A DNA stretch of 64,000 nt from Rhodopseudomonas_A palustris_F (GCF_000013745.1 NC_007925.1:992001-1056000), one strand, 5' to 3'. Positions 8,170-16,711 are shown, counted from the first letter of the stretch. The notes: generated by a model from the letters alone, not told the origin. Program-made: numbers and translations.

Positions 8170-8787
8170 ATGAACAGCGTTTCCACCAGAACCACCGCGA
8201 AGCATACCTACTCGCTTCCGAACCTGTTGACCTTCGCCCGGATCGCCGCGATCCCGGTGGTAGTCGGGTGCGTTTTCGCGCAATCGATCATGTACGGCCC
8301 GCTGTGGTTGCGCTGGGTGGCGTTGGCGGTGTTCGTGATGGCCGCGGTCACCGATTTTCTCGACGGCTACTACGCGCGGATCTGGGATCAGCATTCGGCG
8401 TTCGGCCGCATGCTCGATCCGATCGCCGACAAGCTGTTGGTCGCCTCCTGCCTGTTGATGCTGGCGGCCGACGGCATCATCCACGGCTGGACGCTGTGGG
8501 CGGCGATCGTGATCCTGTGCCGCGAGATCCTGGTCTCGGGCCTGCGCGAATATCTCGCCGCCTTGCGGGTCAGCGTCCCGGTGACGCGGCTGGCGAAATG
8601 GAAGACCACCATTCAGCTGATCGCGATCGGCTTCCTGCTGGCCGGCGAGGCCGGCGATCAGGTGCTGCCGTTCAACACCCAGATCGGGCTGTTGCTGCTG
8701 TGGATCTCGGCGCTGATCACGATGTACACCGGCTACGACTATTTCCGCGCCGGCATTCATCATCTCATCGAAGAGGACGCGGCATGA
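8170..8787 (+). CDS. pgsA: CDP-diacylglycerol-glycerol-3-phosphate 3-phosphatidyltransferase
   Basis: Integral membrane enzyme (205 residues) that makes phosphatidylglycerophosphate, the first step to phosphatidylglycerol and cardiolipin. The CDP-alcohol phosphotransferase motif is complete: DFLDGYYARIWDQHSAFGRM followed by LDPIADK. There are about five hydrophobic segments. The ATG at 8170 is preferred because MNSVSTRTTAKHTYSLPNLLT matches the usual PgsA N-terminus; an in-frame start at 8119 adds unconserved residues. Its stop overlaps the moaD start (ATGA), implying translational coupling, an arrangement common in Bradyrhizobiaceae. Confidence 0.93.
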   Translation: MNSVSTRTTAKHTYSLPNLLTFARIAAIPVVVGCVFAQSIMYGPLWLRWVALAVFVMAAVTDFLDGYYARIWDQHSAFGRMLDPIADKLLVASCLLMLAADGIIHGWTLWAAIVILCREILVSGLREYLAALRVSVPVTRLAKWKTTIQLIAIGFLLAGEAGDQVLPFNTQIGLLLLWISALITMYTGYDYFRAGIHHLIEEDAA

Positions 8788-9035
8788 AGCTGAAATATTT
8801 CGCCTGGGTGCGCGAGCGCATCGGCGTCGCCGAAGAGACCCTGGAGCCGCCGGACAGCGTTCGTACCGTAGGCGAACTGATCGGCTGGCTGGCCGGCCGC
8901 GGCGAGACCTATGCCTACGCGTTCGAGAAGCCCGGCGTGATCCGCGCCGCGATCGACCAGACCCACGTCAAGCCGGAGACGCTGATCGCCGGCGCCCACG
9001 AAGTGGCGCTGTTCCCGCCGATGACCGGCGGTTAG
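8784..9035 (+). CDS. moaD: Molybdopterin synthase sulfur-carrier subunit MoaD
   Basis: 83-residue ubiquitin-fold protein whose C-terminal Gly-Gly (PPMTGG) carries the thiocarboxylate used to build the dithiolene of molybdopterin. The N-terminus MKLKYFAWVRERIG and VALFPPMTGG end are diagnostic. The start overlaps the pgsA stop by 4 bp, and moaE begins 6 bp after its end, so the two synthase subunits are made together. The cofactor is needed for the NapA encoded at 53.9 kb. Confidence 0.93.
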   Translation: MKLKYFAWVRERIGVAEETLEPPDSVRTVGELIGWLAGRGETYAYAFEKPGVIRAAIDQTHVKPETLIAGAHEVALFPPMTGG

Positions 9036-9041
9036 TCCTCG

Positions 9042-9500
9042 ATGAGCGCTCCCGTCACCATTCGGATCCAGCACGCCGATTTCGACCTCGCGCAGGAGAT
9101 TACGGCATTGACCGCCAGCCGCACCGACATCGGCGCGGTGGTGTCGTTCAGCGGCATCTGCCGCGGCGACGGCGGCCTCGCGGCGATGACGCTGGAGCAT
9201 TACCCCGGCATGGCCGAGGCCGAGATCGAGCGCCACGCCCATGAAGCCTGCGCGCGCTGGCCACTCACCGGCGTCACCGTGATCCACCGCGTCGGCCGGC
9301 TGACGCCGGGCGACAACATCATGATGGTGCTGACCGCCTCGGCGCACCGCCAGGCCGCGTTCCAGGCCGCCGAATTCCTGATGGATTATCTGAAAGCTCA
9401 CGCGCCGTTCTGGAAGCGCGAGGAAAAAGCCGACGGCTCCGATTGGGTCGCCGCTCAACAACACGATGACGCGGCAGCAGCCCGCTGGGACAAAACTTGA
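9042..9500 (+). CDS. moaE: Molybdopterin synthase catalytic subunit MoaE
   Basis: 152-residue large subunit of molybdopterin synthase, which transfers sulfur from MoaD to precursor Z. Conserved segments are GAVVSFSGICRG, MTLEHYPGMAEAEIE, VIHRVGRLTPGDNIMMV and LMDYLKAHAPFWKRE, which contains the active-site Lys residues. The C-terminus beyond KREEKADGSDWV is a short variable tail. Its stop TGA shares a base with the ATG of prmB (TGATG), suggesting coupled translation. Confidence 0.94.
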   Translation: MSAPVTIRIQHADFDLAQEITALTASRTDIGAVVSFSGICRGDGGLAAMTLEHYPGMAEAEIERHAHEACARWPLTGVTVIHRVGRLTPGDNIMMVLTASAHRQAAFQAAEFLMDYLKAHAPFWKREEKADGSDWVAAQQHDDAAAARWDKT

Positions 9501-10603
9501 TGGCGAAGACGACAAAGGCCAAGGCGACGACCAAGGCCAAGACCACAACCAAGACCACAACCAAGACCAAGCCCACCGCCAAGGCGGCATCCAAGGCCAA
9601 GACCGCGAGCAAGACCGCGAGCAAGGCGGCCGGCAAGCCCAAACCGACATCCAAAGCCAAGCCGGCGGCGACCCCCCCGGCCACGCCGCAGTCGCCATTT
9701 GCCAAGATCGCGCCGGGTGAATTGCAGACCCTGTTCGATTACGTCCGCTATGCGGTCAGCCGTTTTGCCGAAGCCAATCTGGCGTTCGCGCACGGCACCA
9801 CCGATCCGGTGTCGGAAGCAGCGTTCCTGGTCTGCGACACGCTGTATCTGCACCCCGAGCGTTTCGAGGAGTTTGCCGCCGCGCGGGTCACCGCAGCCGA
9901 GGGCGAGCAGATCCTCGAGGTGATCCATCGCCGGGTGACGACGCGGCTGCCCGCAGCCTATCTGGTCAACAAGGCCTACATGCTCGGCCTGCCGTTCTAT
10001 GTCGACGAGCGGGTGATCGTGCCGCGCTCGTTCATCGGCGAACTGCTCGGCTCGCATTTCGACGGCGAGGACGGTTCGCTGATCGGCGATCCCGAGGCGG
10101 TGGAAAGCGTGCTCGATCTGTGCACCGGCTCCGGCTGCCTCGCGGTGCTGGCGAGCCAGCGCTTTCCCAATGCCCGGATCGACGCCGTCGACGCCTCGCC
10201 GGACGCGCTGGAAGTCGCCGCGGAGAATATCGACATCTACGAGCTCGAGGATCGCGTGACGCTGTATCAAGGCGATCTGTTCAAGCCGCTCGGCGACACC
10301 CGCTACGACCTGATCATCTCCAACCCGCCTTATGTCGATGCGCAGGGCATGGCCGATCTGCCGGAGGAATGCCGCGCCGAGCCGGAGCTGGCGTTCTTTG
10401 GCGGCGAGGACGGGCTCGACATCGTGCGGCGGATTCTCGCCGAGGCGAAGCAGCACCTCACCCCGACGGGCGGGCTATTGTGCGAGATCGGCCGCGGCCG
10501 CGACAACATCGACGCGGCGTTCCCCGATTTGCCGCTATTGTGGCTCGACACCGAGGAGTCCGAGGCCGAGGTGTTCTGGATCGCGGCTGCGGATCTGACT
10601 TAA
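9500..10603 (+). CDS. prmB: 50S ribosomal protein L3 glutamine N5-methyltransferase with lysine-rich tail
   Basis: SAM-dependent methyltransferase of the PrmB/HemK family that methylates a Gln of ribosomal protein L3; 367 residues. The catalytic domain has the SAM motif VLDLCTGSGCLAVLAS and the NPPY motif (LIISNPPYVDAQGM), and the N-terminal helical segment RYAVSRFAEANLAFAHGTTDP is typical of PrmB rather than PrmC. The first about 65 residues are an unusual low-complexity Lys/Thr/Ala/Pro run (repeated TTKAK, ASKAK, TKT units) resembling histone H1 tails. ATG at 9500 is used, overlapping the moaE stop. Confidence 0.92.
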   Translation: MAKTTKAKATTKAKTTTKTTTKTKPTAKAASKAKTASKTASKAAGKPKPTSKAKPAATPPATPQSPFAKIAPGELQTLFDYVRYAVSRFAEANLAFAHGTTDPVSEAAFLVCDTLYLHPERFEEFAAARVTAAEGEQILEVIHRRVTTRLPAAYLVNKAYMLGLPFYVDERVIVPRSFIGELLGSHFDGEDGSLIGDPEAVESVLDLCTGSGCLAVLASQRFPNARIDAVDASPDALEVAAENIDIYELEDRVTLYQGDLFKPLGDTRYDLIISNPPYVDAQGMADLPEECRAEPELAFFGGEDGLDIVRRILAEAKQHLTPTGGLLCEIGRGRDNIDAAFPDLPLLWLDTEESEAEVFWIAAADLT

Positions 10604-10651
10604 GTTCTCCGGCTATTTTTTGCGCGGCGAATTCGCGACGCGGCCGTTCTG

Positions 10652-10752
10652 CTCCCTCCCCCCTTGCGGGGGAGGGTCGGGGAGGGGGGCCCCCAAGCGA
10701 CCGCCTTGCCTTTTAGCACCCCCACCCCCAACCCCTCCCCGCAAGGGGGAGG
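10652..10752. repeat. GC-rich palindromic repeat, family C (copy 1)
   Basis: Inverted pair of C-rich/G-rich blocks: a CCCCTTGCGGGGGAGGG block followed after about 45 bp by an ACCCCTCCCCGCAAGGGG block. It lies between the convergent prmB and rsmD genes. Related copies are at 11461-11499 and 58937-59093. Confidence 0.7.
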
Positions 10753-10835
10753 GGAGCGCGCTGCCGACGCGGCGGCGCATCGGCCAACACGGCATTACGA
10801 CTTGAATCGTAGCAGGGATAATTAGCTGATTGCGG

Positions 10836-11402
10836 TCAGACCGCTTTCGCCCCGAACCGCAGCAGCGTGAATTCGGTGTCGTCATAAGCGCGGCGTTCGA
10901 GTTCGTCGAAGCCGGCGGGCGCCGCGAACGCCGCGTCCTTGGCCTCTTCGACCACCACCAGCGCGTCCGGGATCAGCCAGCAGCCGTCGCGCAGTGAGAT
11001 CAGCGCCTTCTCGGCGAGCTTCATGCGGTAGGGCGGATCGCAGAACACCAGCGCGAACGGTTCGACCGGATGCGCCGGGCCGAGATTGCCGGCGTCGCGG
11101 CGATAGACCTTGGTGACGCCGCCGAGGCCCAGCGCCTCGACGTTGTTGCGCAGCAGCGCTCTAGCCTCGGCGCCGTTGTCGACGAACAGCGCGAATTTGG
11201 CGCCGCGCGACACCGCCTCGATGCCAAGCGCGCCGGTGCCGGCGAACAGGTCGAGCACGCGGGCATCCAGCATCGGATTGCCGTAGGCGTGCATCAGGAT
11301 GTTGAACAGCGACTCGCGCAGGCGGTCCTGCGTCGGCCGGATGTCGCGCGATGTCGGCGACGCGATGTTGCGCCCCTTCAGCCGTCCGCCCACCACGCGC
11401 AT
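10836..11402 (-). CDS. rsmD: 16S rRNA (guanine966-N2)-methyltransferase
   Basis: 188-residue methyltransferase for G966 of 16S rRNA. The start MRVVGGRLKGRNI is the family N-terminus and sets the ATG at 11402. Other motifs are TQDRLRESLFNIL, the SAM motif VLDLFAGTGALGIEAVSRGA and catalytic DPPY (FCDPPYRM). It lies downstream of the large pseudouridine synthase gene on the same strand, separated by repeats, so it is probably in the same transcription unit. Confidence 0.94.
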   Translation of the reverse strand: MRVVGGRLKGRNIASPTSRDIRPTQDRLRESLFNILMHAYGNPMLDARVLDLFAGTGALGIEAVSRGAKFALFVDNGAEARALLRNNVEALGLGGVTKVYRRDAGNLGPAHPVEPFALVFCDPPYRMKLAEKALISLRDGCWLIPDALVVVEEAKDAAFAAPAGFDELERRAYDDTEFTLLRFGAKAV

Positions 11403-11460
11403 TAGACTATCGCCTGCTGACGGAGCGCTTCTTGCCGCGACCTTGCGGCACCGGCAGCGC

Positions 11461-11499
11461 GCTCCCCTCCCCCTTGTGGGGAGGGGTCGGGGGTGGGGG
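11461..11499. repeat. GC-rich palindromic repeat, family C (copy 2)
   Basis: A C-rich block (CTCCCCTCCCCC) and a G-rich block (GGGGAGGGG then GGGGGTGGGGG) form an imperfect hairpin. It lies between the pseudouridine synthase gene and rsmD. Confidence 0.6.
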
Positions 11500-11525
11500 T
11501 AGCAACCGGCGAAGATGCGCGCGGC

Positions 11526-11579
11526 CATCCTTCGAGACGCCCGGCTTCGCTGCGCTTCGCCGGGCTCCTCAGGATGACG
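11526..11579. repeat. Palindromic intergenic repeat, family B (copy 2)
   Basis: Begins CATCCTTCGAGACGCCCGG and ends CTCCTCAGGATGACG, the reverse orientation of the copy at 4768. Confidence 0.75.
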
Positions 11580-11628
11580 CCGGAGCTGTGGCGAGCGCTA
11601 CTGACGCTTAGGCTACTCACGTCTCGTC

Positions 11629-13860
11629 TCACTCGTCGCGCGGCTTGAGGTCGCGCTTGCCCTTGTAGCCGCGGGTCGGGCGGCGCGGCGGGCCGTAGCC
11701 GTTGGCTTCGGCCTCGTTGCGGGCGCGGGCTTCCTCGCTGCCGGTGCGCTGCACCAGCACGCGGCGGCCCTTGCGGTCCTCCACGGTGCCGCGCTTGTAG
11801 ACCGGCTTCTTCACCACCACCGGATCGAGATCGACGTCGCCCTTGCTGGGAATCTGCCTTGCAAAGTCAGCGCCGGAGGCGGCGGCGATCTTCTCGCCGA
11901 GCTGTTCGCGCAACACCCGCGTCTTTACCTCCTCGACCTGGCCTTCTTCCAGCTCGCCGAGCTGGAACGGGCCGTAGGAGACCCGGATCAGCCGGTTCAC
12001 CTCGAGCCCGAGATGCGCCAAGACGTTGCGGACTTCGCGGTTCTTGCCTTCGCGGATCGCGAACACCAGCCAGACATTGGCGCCCTGGTCGCGCTCCAGC
12101 GTGGCGTCGATCGAGCCGTATTTCACGCCGTCAACCTCGACGCCCTTCTTCAGCTCGTCGAGCTGGCCCTGCGTCACCTCGCCATGGGCGCGGACGCGGT
12201 AGCGCCTGAGCCAGCCGGTGTCGGGCAATTCCAGCGTGCGGGCGAGGCCACCGTCATTGGTGAGCAGCAGCAGGCCCTCGGTGTTGAAATCCAGCCGGCC
12301 GATCGAGATCAGCCGCGGCAGGCCGTCCGGCAGATGGTCGAACACGGTCGGCCGGCCTTCCGGATCGGCGTGGGTGGTCATCAGCCCGCGCGGCTTGTGA
12401 TACATGAAGAGGCGCGTGCGCTCCGGCAGCGGCAACGGCTTGCCGTCGACGGTGATGACGTCGCGGGTCGTCACGTCCAGCGCCGGCGAATTGATGATGC
12501 GGCCGTTGACCGCGACGCGGCCCTGCGTGACCCACTCCTCGGCGTCGCGGCGCGAGCAAAGGCCAGCGCGCGACACCACCTTGGCGATCCGTTCGCCGGC
12601 CTTCTTCGGCGCCGGCGGGCGCGGCGGACGGCGCTCGTCCGGCTTGCGCTCGCGAAACGCGCCGCGGCCGCCGAACGCCGGCCGCTTGGCAAACACCTTG
12701 CTGTCGTCTTCGTTGTCGCGGCGCGGCCGCTCTCCGGCCTCGCTCGGCTCAGAGCGCGGATGCTCCTGCCAGGCGCTGCGCGCCTCGCGCGGACGATCGA
12801 ACTTCGGACGGTCTTCGCGCGGCCGCGAGAAGCGGGGACGTTCCCCGCTGGAACCTTCCTCGCGCGGGCGATCGAACCGCGGCTTGTCGAAATCCGGCCT
12901 GTCGAAATTCCTCGCGCCGTCGCGGGCGGGCCGCGCATTGCGGCCGACGTGATCCGGCGCGGAGGCGTCGCGCTTCTGCCACGGCTTGGCCTCGCCGCGA
13001 TCGGCGCCGCGATCCGGCCGGCTGCCGAACTCCTTGCGCGGGCCGCGATCCGGCGCGCCGCGGCCGAATTTTTTCTCGCCGCCGAATTTGCGCTCGCCTT
13101 GCGGCCGCGCGCTGAACGGACGATCGCCGTCGCGCGACGGTCGCGGGCTATACGGCCGCTTGTCGCCGCCGCCTTCGCCGCGCGGCGTATAGGGTCGTTT
13201 CTCGCCGCCGCCTTCGCGCGGGGTGTAGGGGCGCTTGTCGCCGAACTTCTTGTCGGAGAACCGCGCCGGGCGGGCATCGCCGCCGCGATCCTGCCGCGGG
13301 CCGCGATCGTTGAAGTTCGAACGCTCGCCGCGCGGCGCATCGCCGCGCGGGGTGTAGGGGCGTTTCTCGTAGCCGCCCTCGCGCGGCGGCCGCGGACTGT
13401 AAGGTCGCTTGTCGCCGCCGCCTTCACCGCGCGGCGTGTAGGGCCGCTTCTCGCCGCCGCCTTCGCGCGGCGCATAGGCGCGCTTCTCGCCGAACTCCTT
13501 GCGCGGCCCGCGATCGGGCCGGTCGCCGCCGCTGCGGGCGGGGCGGTCATCCTTGTTGAAACGCGGACGCGGCGCATCGGAAAAATCCCGGCGCGGCGCG
13601 CGGTCGTCGTCGCGTCGCGGCGGCGGGCCTTCGCGCTTGCCGGCATAGGGCTTGCCGGGGCCGGCATAGGGCTTGCTGCCGAAGCTTTTCTTCTCGCCGC
13701 CGAACGCGCCGTCGGTGGCGCCGGCGCGCTTGGCGAATTTCTTTTCCGGGCCGCGCGCGGCGCCGGAGCGGCCCTTGTGGCCGGCTGCGCCCTTGCCGCC
13801 CGAGGGGCGGTCGCGCCGGCCGCGCGCGGGGCCGTTGTTTTTGTCGTTATCGCGGGGCAT
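11629..13860 (-). CDS. rluB: RsuA/RluB-family pseudouridine synthase with long repetitive basic tail
   Basis: 743 residues. The C-terminal part (from about 421) is a complete RluB-type enzyme: an S4 RNA-binding domain (ERIAKVVSRAGLCSRRDAEEWV) then the synthase domain with the catalytic Asp in GRLDFNTEGLLLLTNDG and the AIREGKNREVRNVLAHLGLEV motif. It should convert a uridine of 23S rRNA (position 2605 in E. coli) to pseudouridine. The first about 420 residues are disordered, rich in Arg, Gly, Pro and Lys, with repeats such as KRPYTPRGEGGG and DKRPYSPRP, and many RPR/RFDRP units. RluB enzymes are normally about 250-300 residues. Alphaproteobacterial homologues often carry such tails, which probably bind RNA or ribosomes. 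The ATG at 13860 fits the basic MPRDNDKNNGPARGRRDRPS start. Confidence 0.9.
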   Translation of the reverse strand: MPRDNDKNNGPARGRRDRPSGGKGAAGHKGRSGAARGPEKKFAKRAGATDGAFGGEKKSFGSKPYAGPGKPYAGKREGPPPRRDDDRAPRRDFSDAPRPRFNKDDRPARSGGDRPDRGPRKEFGEKRAYAPREGGGEKRPYTPRGEGGGDKRPYSPRPPREGGYEKRPYTPRGDAPRGERSNFNDRGPRQDRGGDARPARFSDKKFGDKRPYTPREGGGEKRPYTPRGEGGGDKRPYSPRPSRDGDRPFSARPQGERKFGGEKKFGRGAPDRGPRKEFGSRPDRGADRGEAKPWQKRDASAPDHVGRNARPARDGARNFDRPDFDKPRFDRPREEGSSGERPRFSRPREDRPKFDRPREARSAWQEHPRSEPSEAGERPRRDNEDDSKVFAKRPAFGGRGAFRERKPDERRPPRPPAPKKAGERIAKVVSRAGLCSRRDAEEWVTQGRVAVNGRIINSPALDVTTRDVITVDGKPLPLPERTRLFMYHKPRGLMTTHADPEGRPTVFDHLPDGLPRLISIGRLDFNTEGLLLLTNDGGLARTLELPDTGWLRRYRVRAHGEVTQGQLDELKKGVEVDGVKYGSIDATLERDQGANVWLVFAIREGKNREVRNVLAHLGLEVNRLIRVSYGPFQLGELEEGQVEEVKTRVLREQLGEKIAAASGADFARQIPSKGDVDLDPVVVKKPVYKRGTVEDRKGRRVLVQRTGSEEARARNEAEANGYGPPRRPTRGYKGKRDLKPRDE

Positions 13861-14015
13861 GAAGGTCTCGTTTCGATATCCGGAATGGCGGGCAGGGACG
13901 TCAACGGGATCGCAGGAGCGCGCACTCTTTGTTCAAGGCGCATTCTCACGCAAAACCGGCATCCACTTTTGCTGAATGGTTTTGTCCTAGCAGAGTTTTT
14001 CGGTTGAGACGAGGC

Positions 14016-14462
14016 ATGACCGCAGCATCTTTCATGGATTTGGCGCTGAAAGCCGCCGAAACCGCCCAAAACGCCGGGGAAGTGCCGATCGGATGCGTCA
14101 TCGTGCTTAACAACGCGGTGATCGCCAGCGCCGGAAACCGCACTTTGACCGACCGCGATCCGACCGCTCATGCCGAGGTCCTGGCGATCCGGCAGGCGGC
14201 AGCCGCGCTCGGCAGCGAACGCTTGTCCGGCTGCGACCTCTACGTCACGCTGGAGCCGTGCACGATGTGCGCCGGGGCGATCTCGTTCGCGCGGATCAGG
14301 CGGCTGTATTACGGCGCCGCCGATCCGAAAGGCGGCGCGGTGGAGTCCGGGGTGCGGTTCTTCGCACAGCCGACCTGCCACCACGTCCCGGAGGTTTATT
14401 CCGCGCTCGGCGAGAGCCGCTCGGCGCAAATGCTGCGGCAGTTCTTTCAGGCGCGGCGCTAG
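14016..14462 (+). CDS. tadA: tRNA-specific adenosine-34 deaminase
   Basis: 148-residue zinc deaminase converting A34 to inosine in tRNA-Arg(ACG). Zinc ligands and the catalytic Glu are present: HAE (about residue 52-54) and PCTMC (about 81-85). GEVPIGCVIV and YYGAADPKGGAVESGVRFF are also diagnostic. The ATG at 14016 (MTAASFMDLALKAAE) has GAGACGAGG just upstream. It is divergent from the pseudouridine synthase gene with about 155 bp between them. Confidence 0.94.
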   Translation: MTAASFMDLALKAAETAQNAGEVPIGCVIVLNNAVIASAGNRTLTDRDPTAHAEVLAIRQAAAALGSERLSGCDLYVTLEPCTMCAGAISFARIRRLYYGAADPKGGAVESGVRFFAQPTCHHVPEVYSALGESRSAQMLRQFFQARR

Positions 14463-14497
14463 TTCGGTTGGGTTGAGCATCCAACCCACAAGCGGCT

Positions 14498-14613
14498 GTC
14501 ATTCCGGATTGCGAGTTCGTTAGAACGAGCAAGTCCGGAATCGATATCCCCTGCGGTGGTTATGGATTCCGGGCTCACTCGCCGCTCACGCGGCTCGTGC
14601 CCCGGAATGACGG
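14498..14613. repeat. Palindromic intergenic repeat, family D (copy 1)
   Basis: About 116 bp starting GTCATTCCGGATTGCGAG and ending CCCCGGAATGACGG, with internal GGATTCCGGGCTC. It lies between convergent tadA and the ICMT-like gene. Other copies are at 27666, 44129 and 50372. Confidence 0.75.
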
Positions 14614-14622
14614 CTTGGGATT

Positions 14623-15096
14623 TTAGAACAGCCAGCGCGGGGTCTGCTGCGAATAGTCGATCCAGTCGGCGCCAAAGCGCGCGGCGAGGTGGTGCTCCTC
14701 GCGGCGGATCGCCAGCCGGTCGACCAGCACCGCCGAGATCAAGGCGCACAGGATGAACCAGTAATTGCCGACCGCGATGCCGATGCCGATCAGCAGGATG
14801 GTATTGGCGACGTAAATCGGGTTGCGGGTGTAGCGGAACGGTCCCCAGGTCACCAGCAGATCGGCGGCACGGTTCGGCAGGATGTTGGTGTCGGCGCGCC
14901 GCATGGTGACGATCGCCCAGACGTCGAGCGCAATCCCGATCAGCACCACCGCGCCGCCCAGCCAAGCCATCGAAACGTCGTGCAAGGCGGGCAGCGGCAG
15001 CGCGCCGCCGAGCAGGATCGCACCCACCGCGGCACCGGCCAGCAGCATCGGCGGCCATGGCAAGACGTTGGGGCGCGTGGTGTGTTTCGAACTCAT
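14623..15096 (-). CDS. Isoprenylcysteine carboxyl methyltransferase-like membrane protein
   Basis: 157-residue integral membrane protein with about four hydrophobic segments. The C-terminal motif RYTRNPIYVANTILLIG followed by RREEHHLAARFGADWIDY is the signature of the ICMT/PEMT family of membrane methyltransferases, where it forms the SAM-binding site. Bacterial members act on diverse lipid or small-molecule acceptors and the substrate here is unknown. ATG at 15096 is chosen; a GTG immediately upstream (15099) is also in frame. It is divergent from the CoA transferase gene. Confidence 0.8.
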   Translation of the reverse strand: MSSKHTTRPNVLPWPPMLLAGAAVGAILLGGALPLPALHDVSMAWLGGAVVLIGIALDVWAIVTMRRADTNILPNRAADLLVTWGPFRYTRNPIYVANTILLIGIGIAVGNYWFILCALISAVLVDRLAIRREEHHLAARFGADWIDYSQQTPRWLF

Positions 15097-15278
15097 CACT
15101 TATGGATAAGGCCGGGCCGTGCAGAACTCAATCAGTCCAAAGATGATTCGTGCGGCGACGTTTCAGCGCACGGAATTCCGCAGGCGAGGTCGCGCTTGCC
15201 GGCGCGCTTGGCCGACGGCACAATCCCCCCAACGGCGAACGCCGCGAACCGCAGGAGCGAGCCCATGGAAACGCGCGC

Positions 15279-16409
15279 GTGACCGAGACCTTGACGCCGC
15301 CGGCATCCGGTTCGGCGCGCGATCGCCCGGCCGCCTCCGGCCCGCTGAGCGGCCTTCGCATCGTCGAATTCGCCGGGCTCGGCCCCGGGCCGTTCGCCGC
15401 GATGATGCTGGCCGACATGGGCGCCGACGTCGTCACGCTGAGCCGCGGCGAGCAGCAGATGGGGCTGCGCGGCACCGTGATGATGCGCGGCCGGCGCAGC
15501 ATCACAGCCGACCTCAAGGACAAGGCCTGCATAGCGGAGGTGCTGAAGCTATGCGACGGCGCCGACGCGCTGATCGAGGGCTATCGGCCCGGTGTCATGG
15601 AACGGCTCGGGCTCGGGCCCGACGTCGTCACCACCCGCAACAAGCGCCTGGTTTATGCGCGGATGACCGGCTGGGGCCAGAGCGGCCCGCTCAGTGGGGC
15701 CGCCGGCCACGACATCAACTACATCGCGCTCACCGGCGCGCTCGCCGCGATCGGCGAGCGCGACAGACCGGTGCCGCCGCTCAATCTGGTCGGAGATTAC
15801 GGCGGCGGCGCGCTGTATCTGGTGGTTGGGCTGCTCGCAGCCCTGCTCGAGGCGAAGACATCCGGCCAGGGCCAGGTGGTCGACGTGGCGATGTGCGACG
15901 GCGCGGCGTCGCTGATGTCGCTGTTCTGCGAACTCTCAGCCGCCGGGCGCTGGAAGGATGGCCGCGAGAGCAATCTGTTGGACGGCGGCGCGCATTTCTA
16001 CGGCACTTACCAATGCAAAGACGGCGAGTTCATCGCCTTGGGTGCGATCGAGCCGCAGTTCTATGCCGAGCTGCGCCGGTTGGCTGGGCTCGACGATCCG
16101 GCGTTCGATCGGCAGATGAGTCCGAAGGACTGGCCGGCGCTGAAAGCCAAGATGGCCGAGCTGTTCAAGACCAAGACCCGCGCCGAATGGTGCGCGATCA
16201 TGGAAGGCACCGACGTTTGCTTTGCGCCGGTACTGTCGCTGTCGGAAGCGCCGCTTCATCCACACATGGCCGAGCGCGCGGCGTTCGTCTCCCATGACGG
16301 GGTGCTGCAGCCGGCGCCGGCGCCGCGGTTTTCCCGCACCCCCTCGGCGATCCGCGCCGCCGTGTCGGACGATCTCGCCGGCGTGGCGCGGCAATGGCAG
16401 GCGCGCTAA
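15279..16409 (+). CDS. CaiB/BaiF CoA transferase family protein (alpha-methylacyl-CoA racemase-like)
   Basis: Class III CoA-transferase-fold enzyme, about 376 residues from the GTG at 15279. GLRIVEFAGLGPGPFAAMMLADMGADVV and the GHDINYIALTGALAAIG motif place it nearest to alpha-methylacyl-CoA racemases, which interconvert 2-methyl-branched acyl-CoAs; a CoA transferase role cannot be excluded. The start is uncertain. The ribosome-binding site AGGAG (15252) is best placed for an ATG at 15265 in another frame, which opens a five-codon reading frame ending on the GTG. A small tautomerase gene follows 51 bp downstream, suggesting a catabolic pair. Confidence 0.82.
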   Translation: MTETLTPPASGSARDRPAASGPLSGLRIVEFAGLGPGPFAAMMLADMGADVVTLSRGEQQMGLRGTVMMRGRRSITADLKDKACIAEVLKLCDGADALIEGYRPGVMERLGLGPDVVTTRNKRLVYARMTGWGQSGPLSGAAGHDINYIALTGALAAIGERDRPVPPLNLVGDYGGGALYLVVGLLAALLEAKTSGQGQVVDVAMCDGAASLMSLFCELSAAGRWKDGRESNLLDGGAHFYGTYQCKDGEFIALGAIEPQFYAELRRLAGLDDPAFDRQMSPKDWPALKAKMAELFKTKTRAEWCAIMEGTDVCFAPVLSLSEAPLHPHMAERAAFVSHDGVLQPAPAPRFSRTPSAIRAAVSDDLAGVARQWQAR

Positions 16410-16460
16410 GTCACTACCGCGCATCGCAGCGCGGCTCATCGACAACGGAGACAACTTGAA

Positions 16461-16664
16461 ATGCCCGAGATCACCATCAACATGGCCGCAGGTCGCAGCG
16501 ACGAGCAGAAGGCCGCGATGATGCGCGATATCACCAAGGCGCTGGTGACGCATCTTGGCGTCGACGCCGATGCCGTGGTGATCCAGATCAACGAGGCGCC
16601 GCTGGCGCACAAGATGAAGGGCGGCAAGACCTTCGTCGAGCGCAAGGCGGAGGCGGGGAAGTAG
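16461..16664 (+). CDS. 4-oxalocrotonate tautomerase family protein
   Basis: 67-residue tautomerase subunit. After Met removal the catalytic Pro-1 is exposed (MPEITINMAAGRSDEQK), and the later HLGVDADAVVIQINE segment carries the typical fold, with KMKGGKTF near the end. Members act as hexamers or trimers in aromatic meta-cleavage pathways or have unknown substrates. The best-known members are close to 62 residues, so this one is standard in size. It lies in line with the CoA transferase/racemase gene. Confidence 0.85.
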   Translation: MPEITINMAAGRSDEQKAAMMRDITKALVTHLGVDADAVVIQINEAPLAHKMKGGKTFVERKAEAGK

Positions 16665-16711
16665 GGCGTACGCGGCCCTGGCGACAGACTTGGTCGCCGG
16701 AAGAGGGAAGC

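Noticed and set aside
12013..14007. 664-residue plus-strand frame opposite the pseudouridine synthase gene
   Set aside because: Ala/Arg-rich sequence generated by the repetitive tail on the other strand; no domain.
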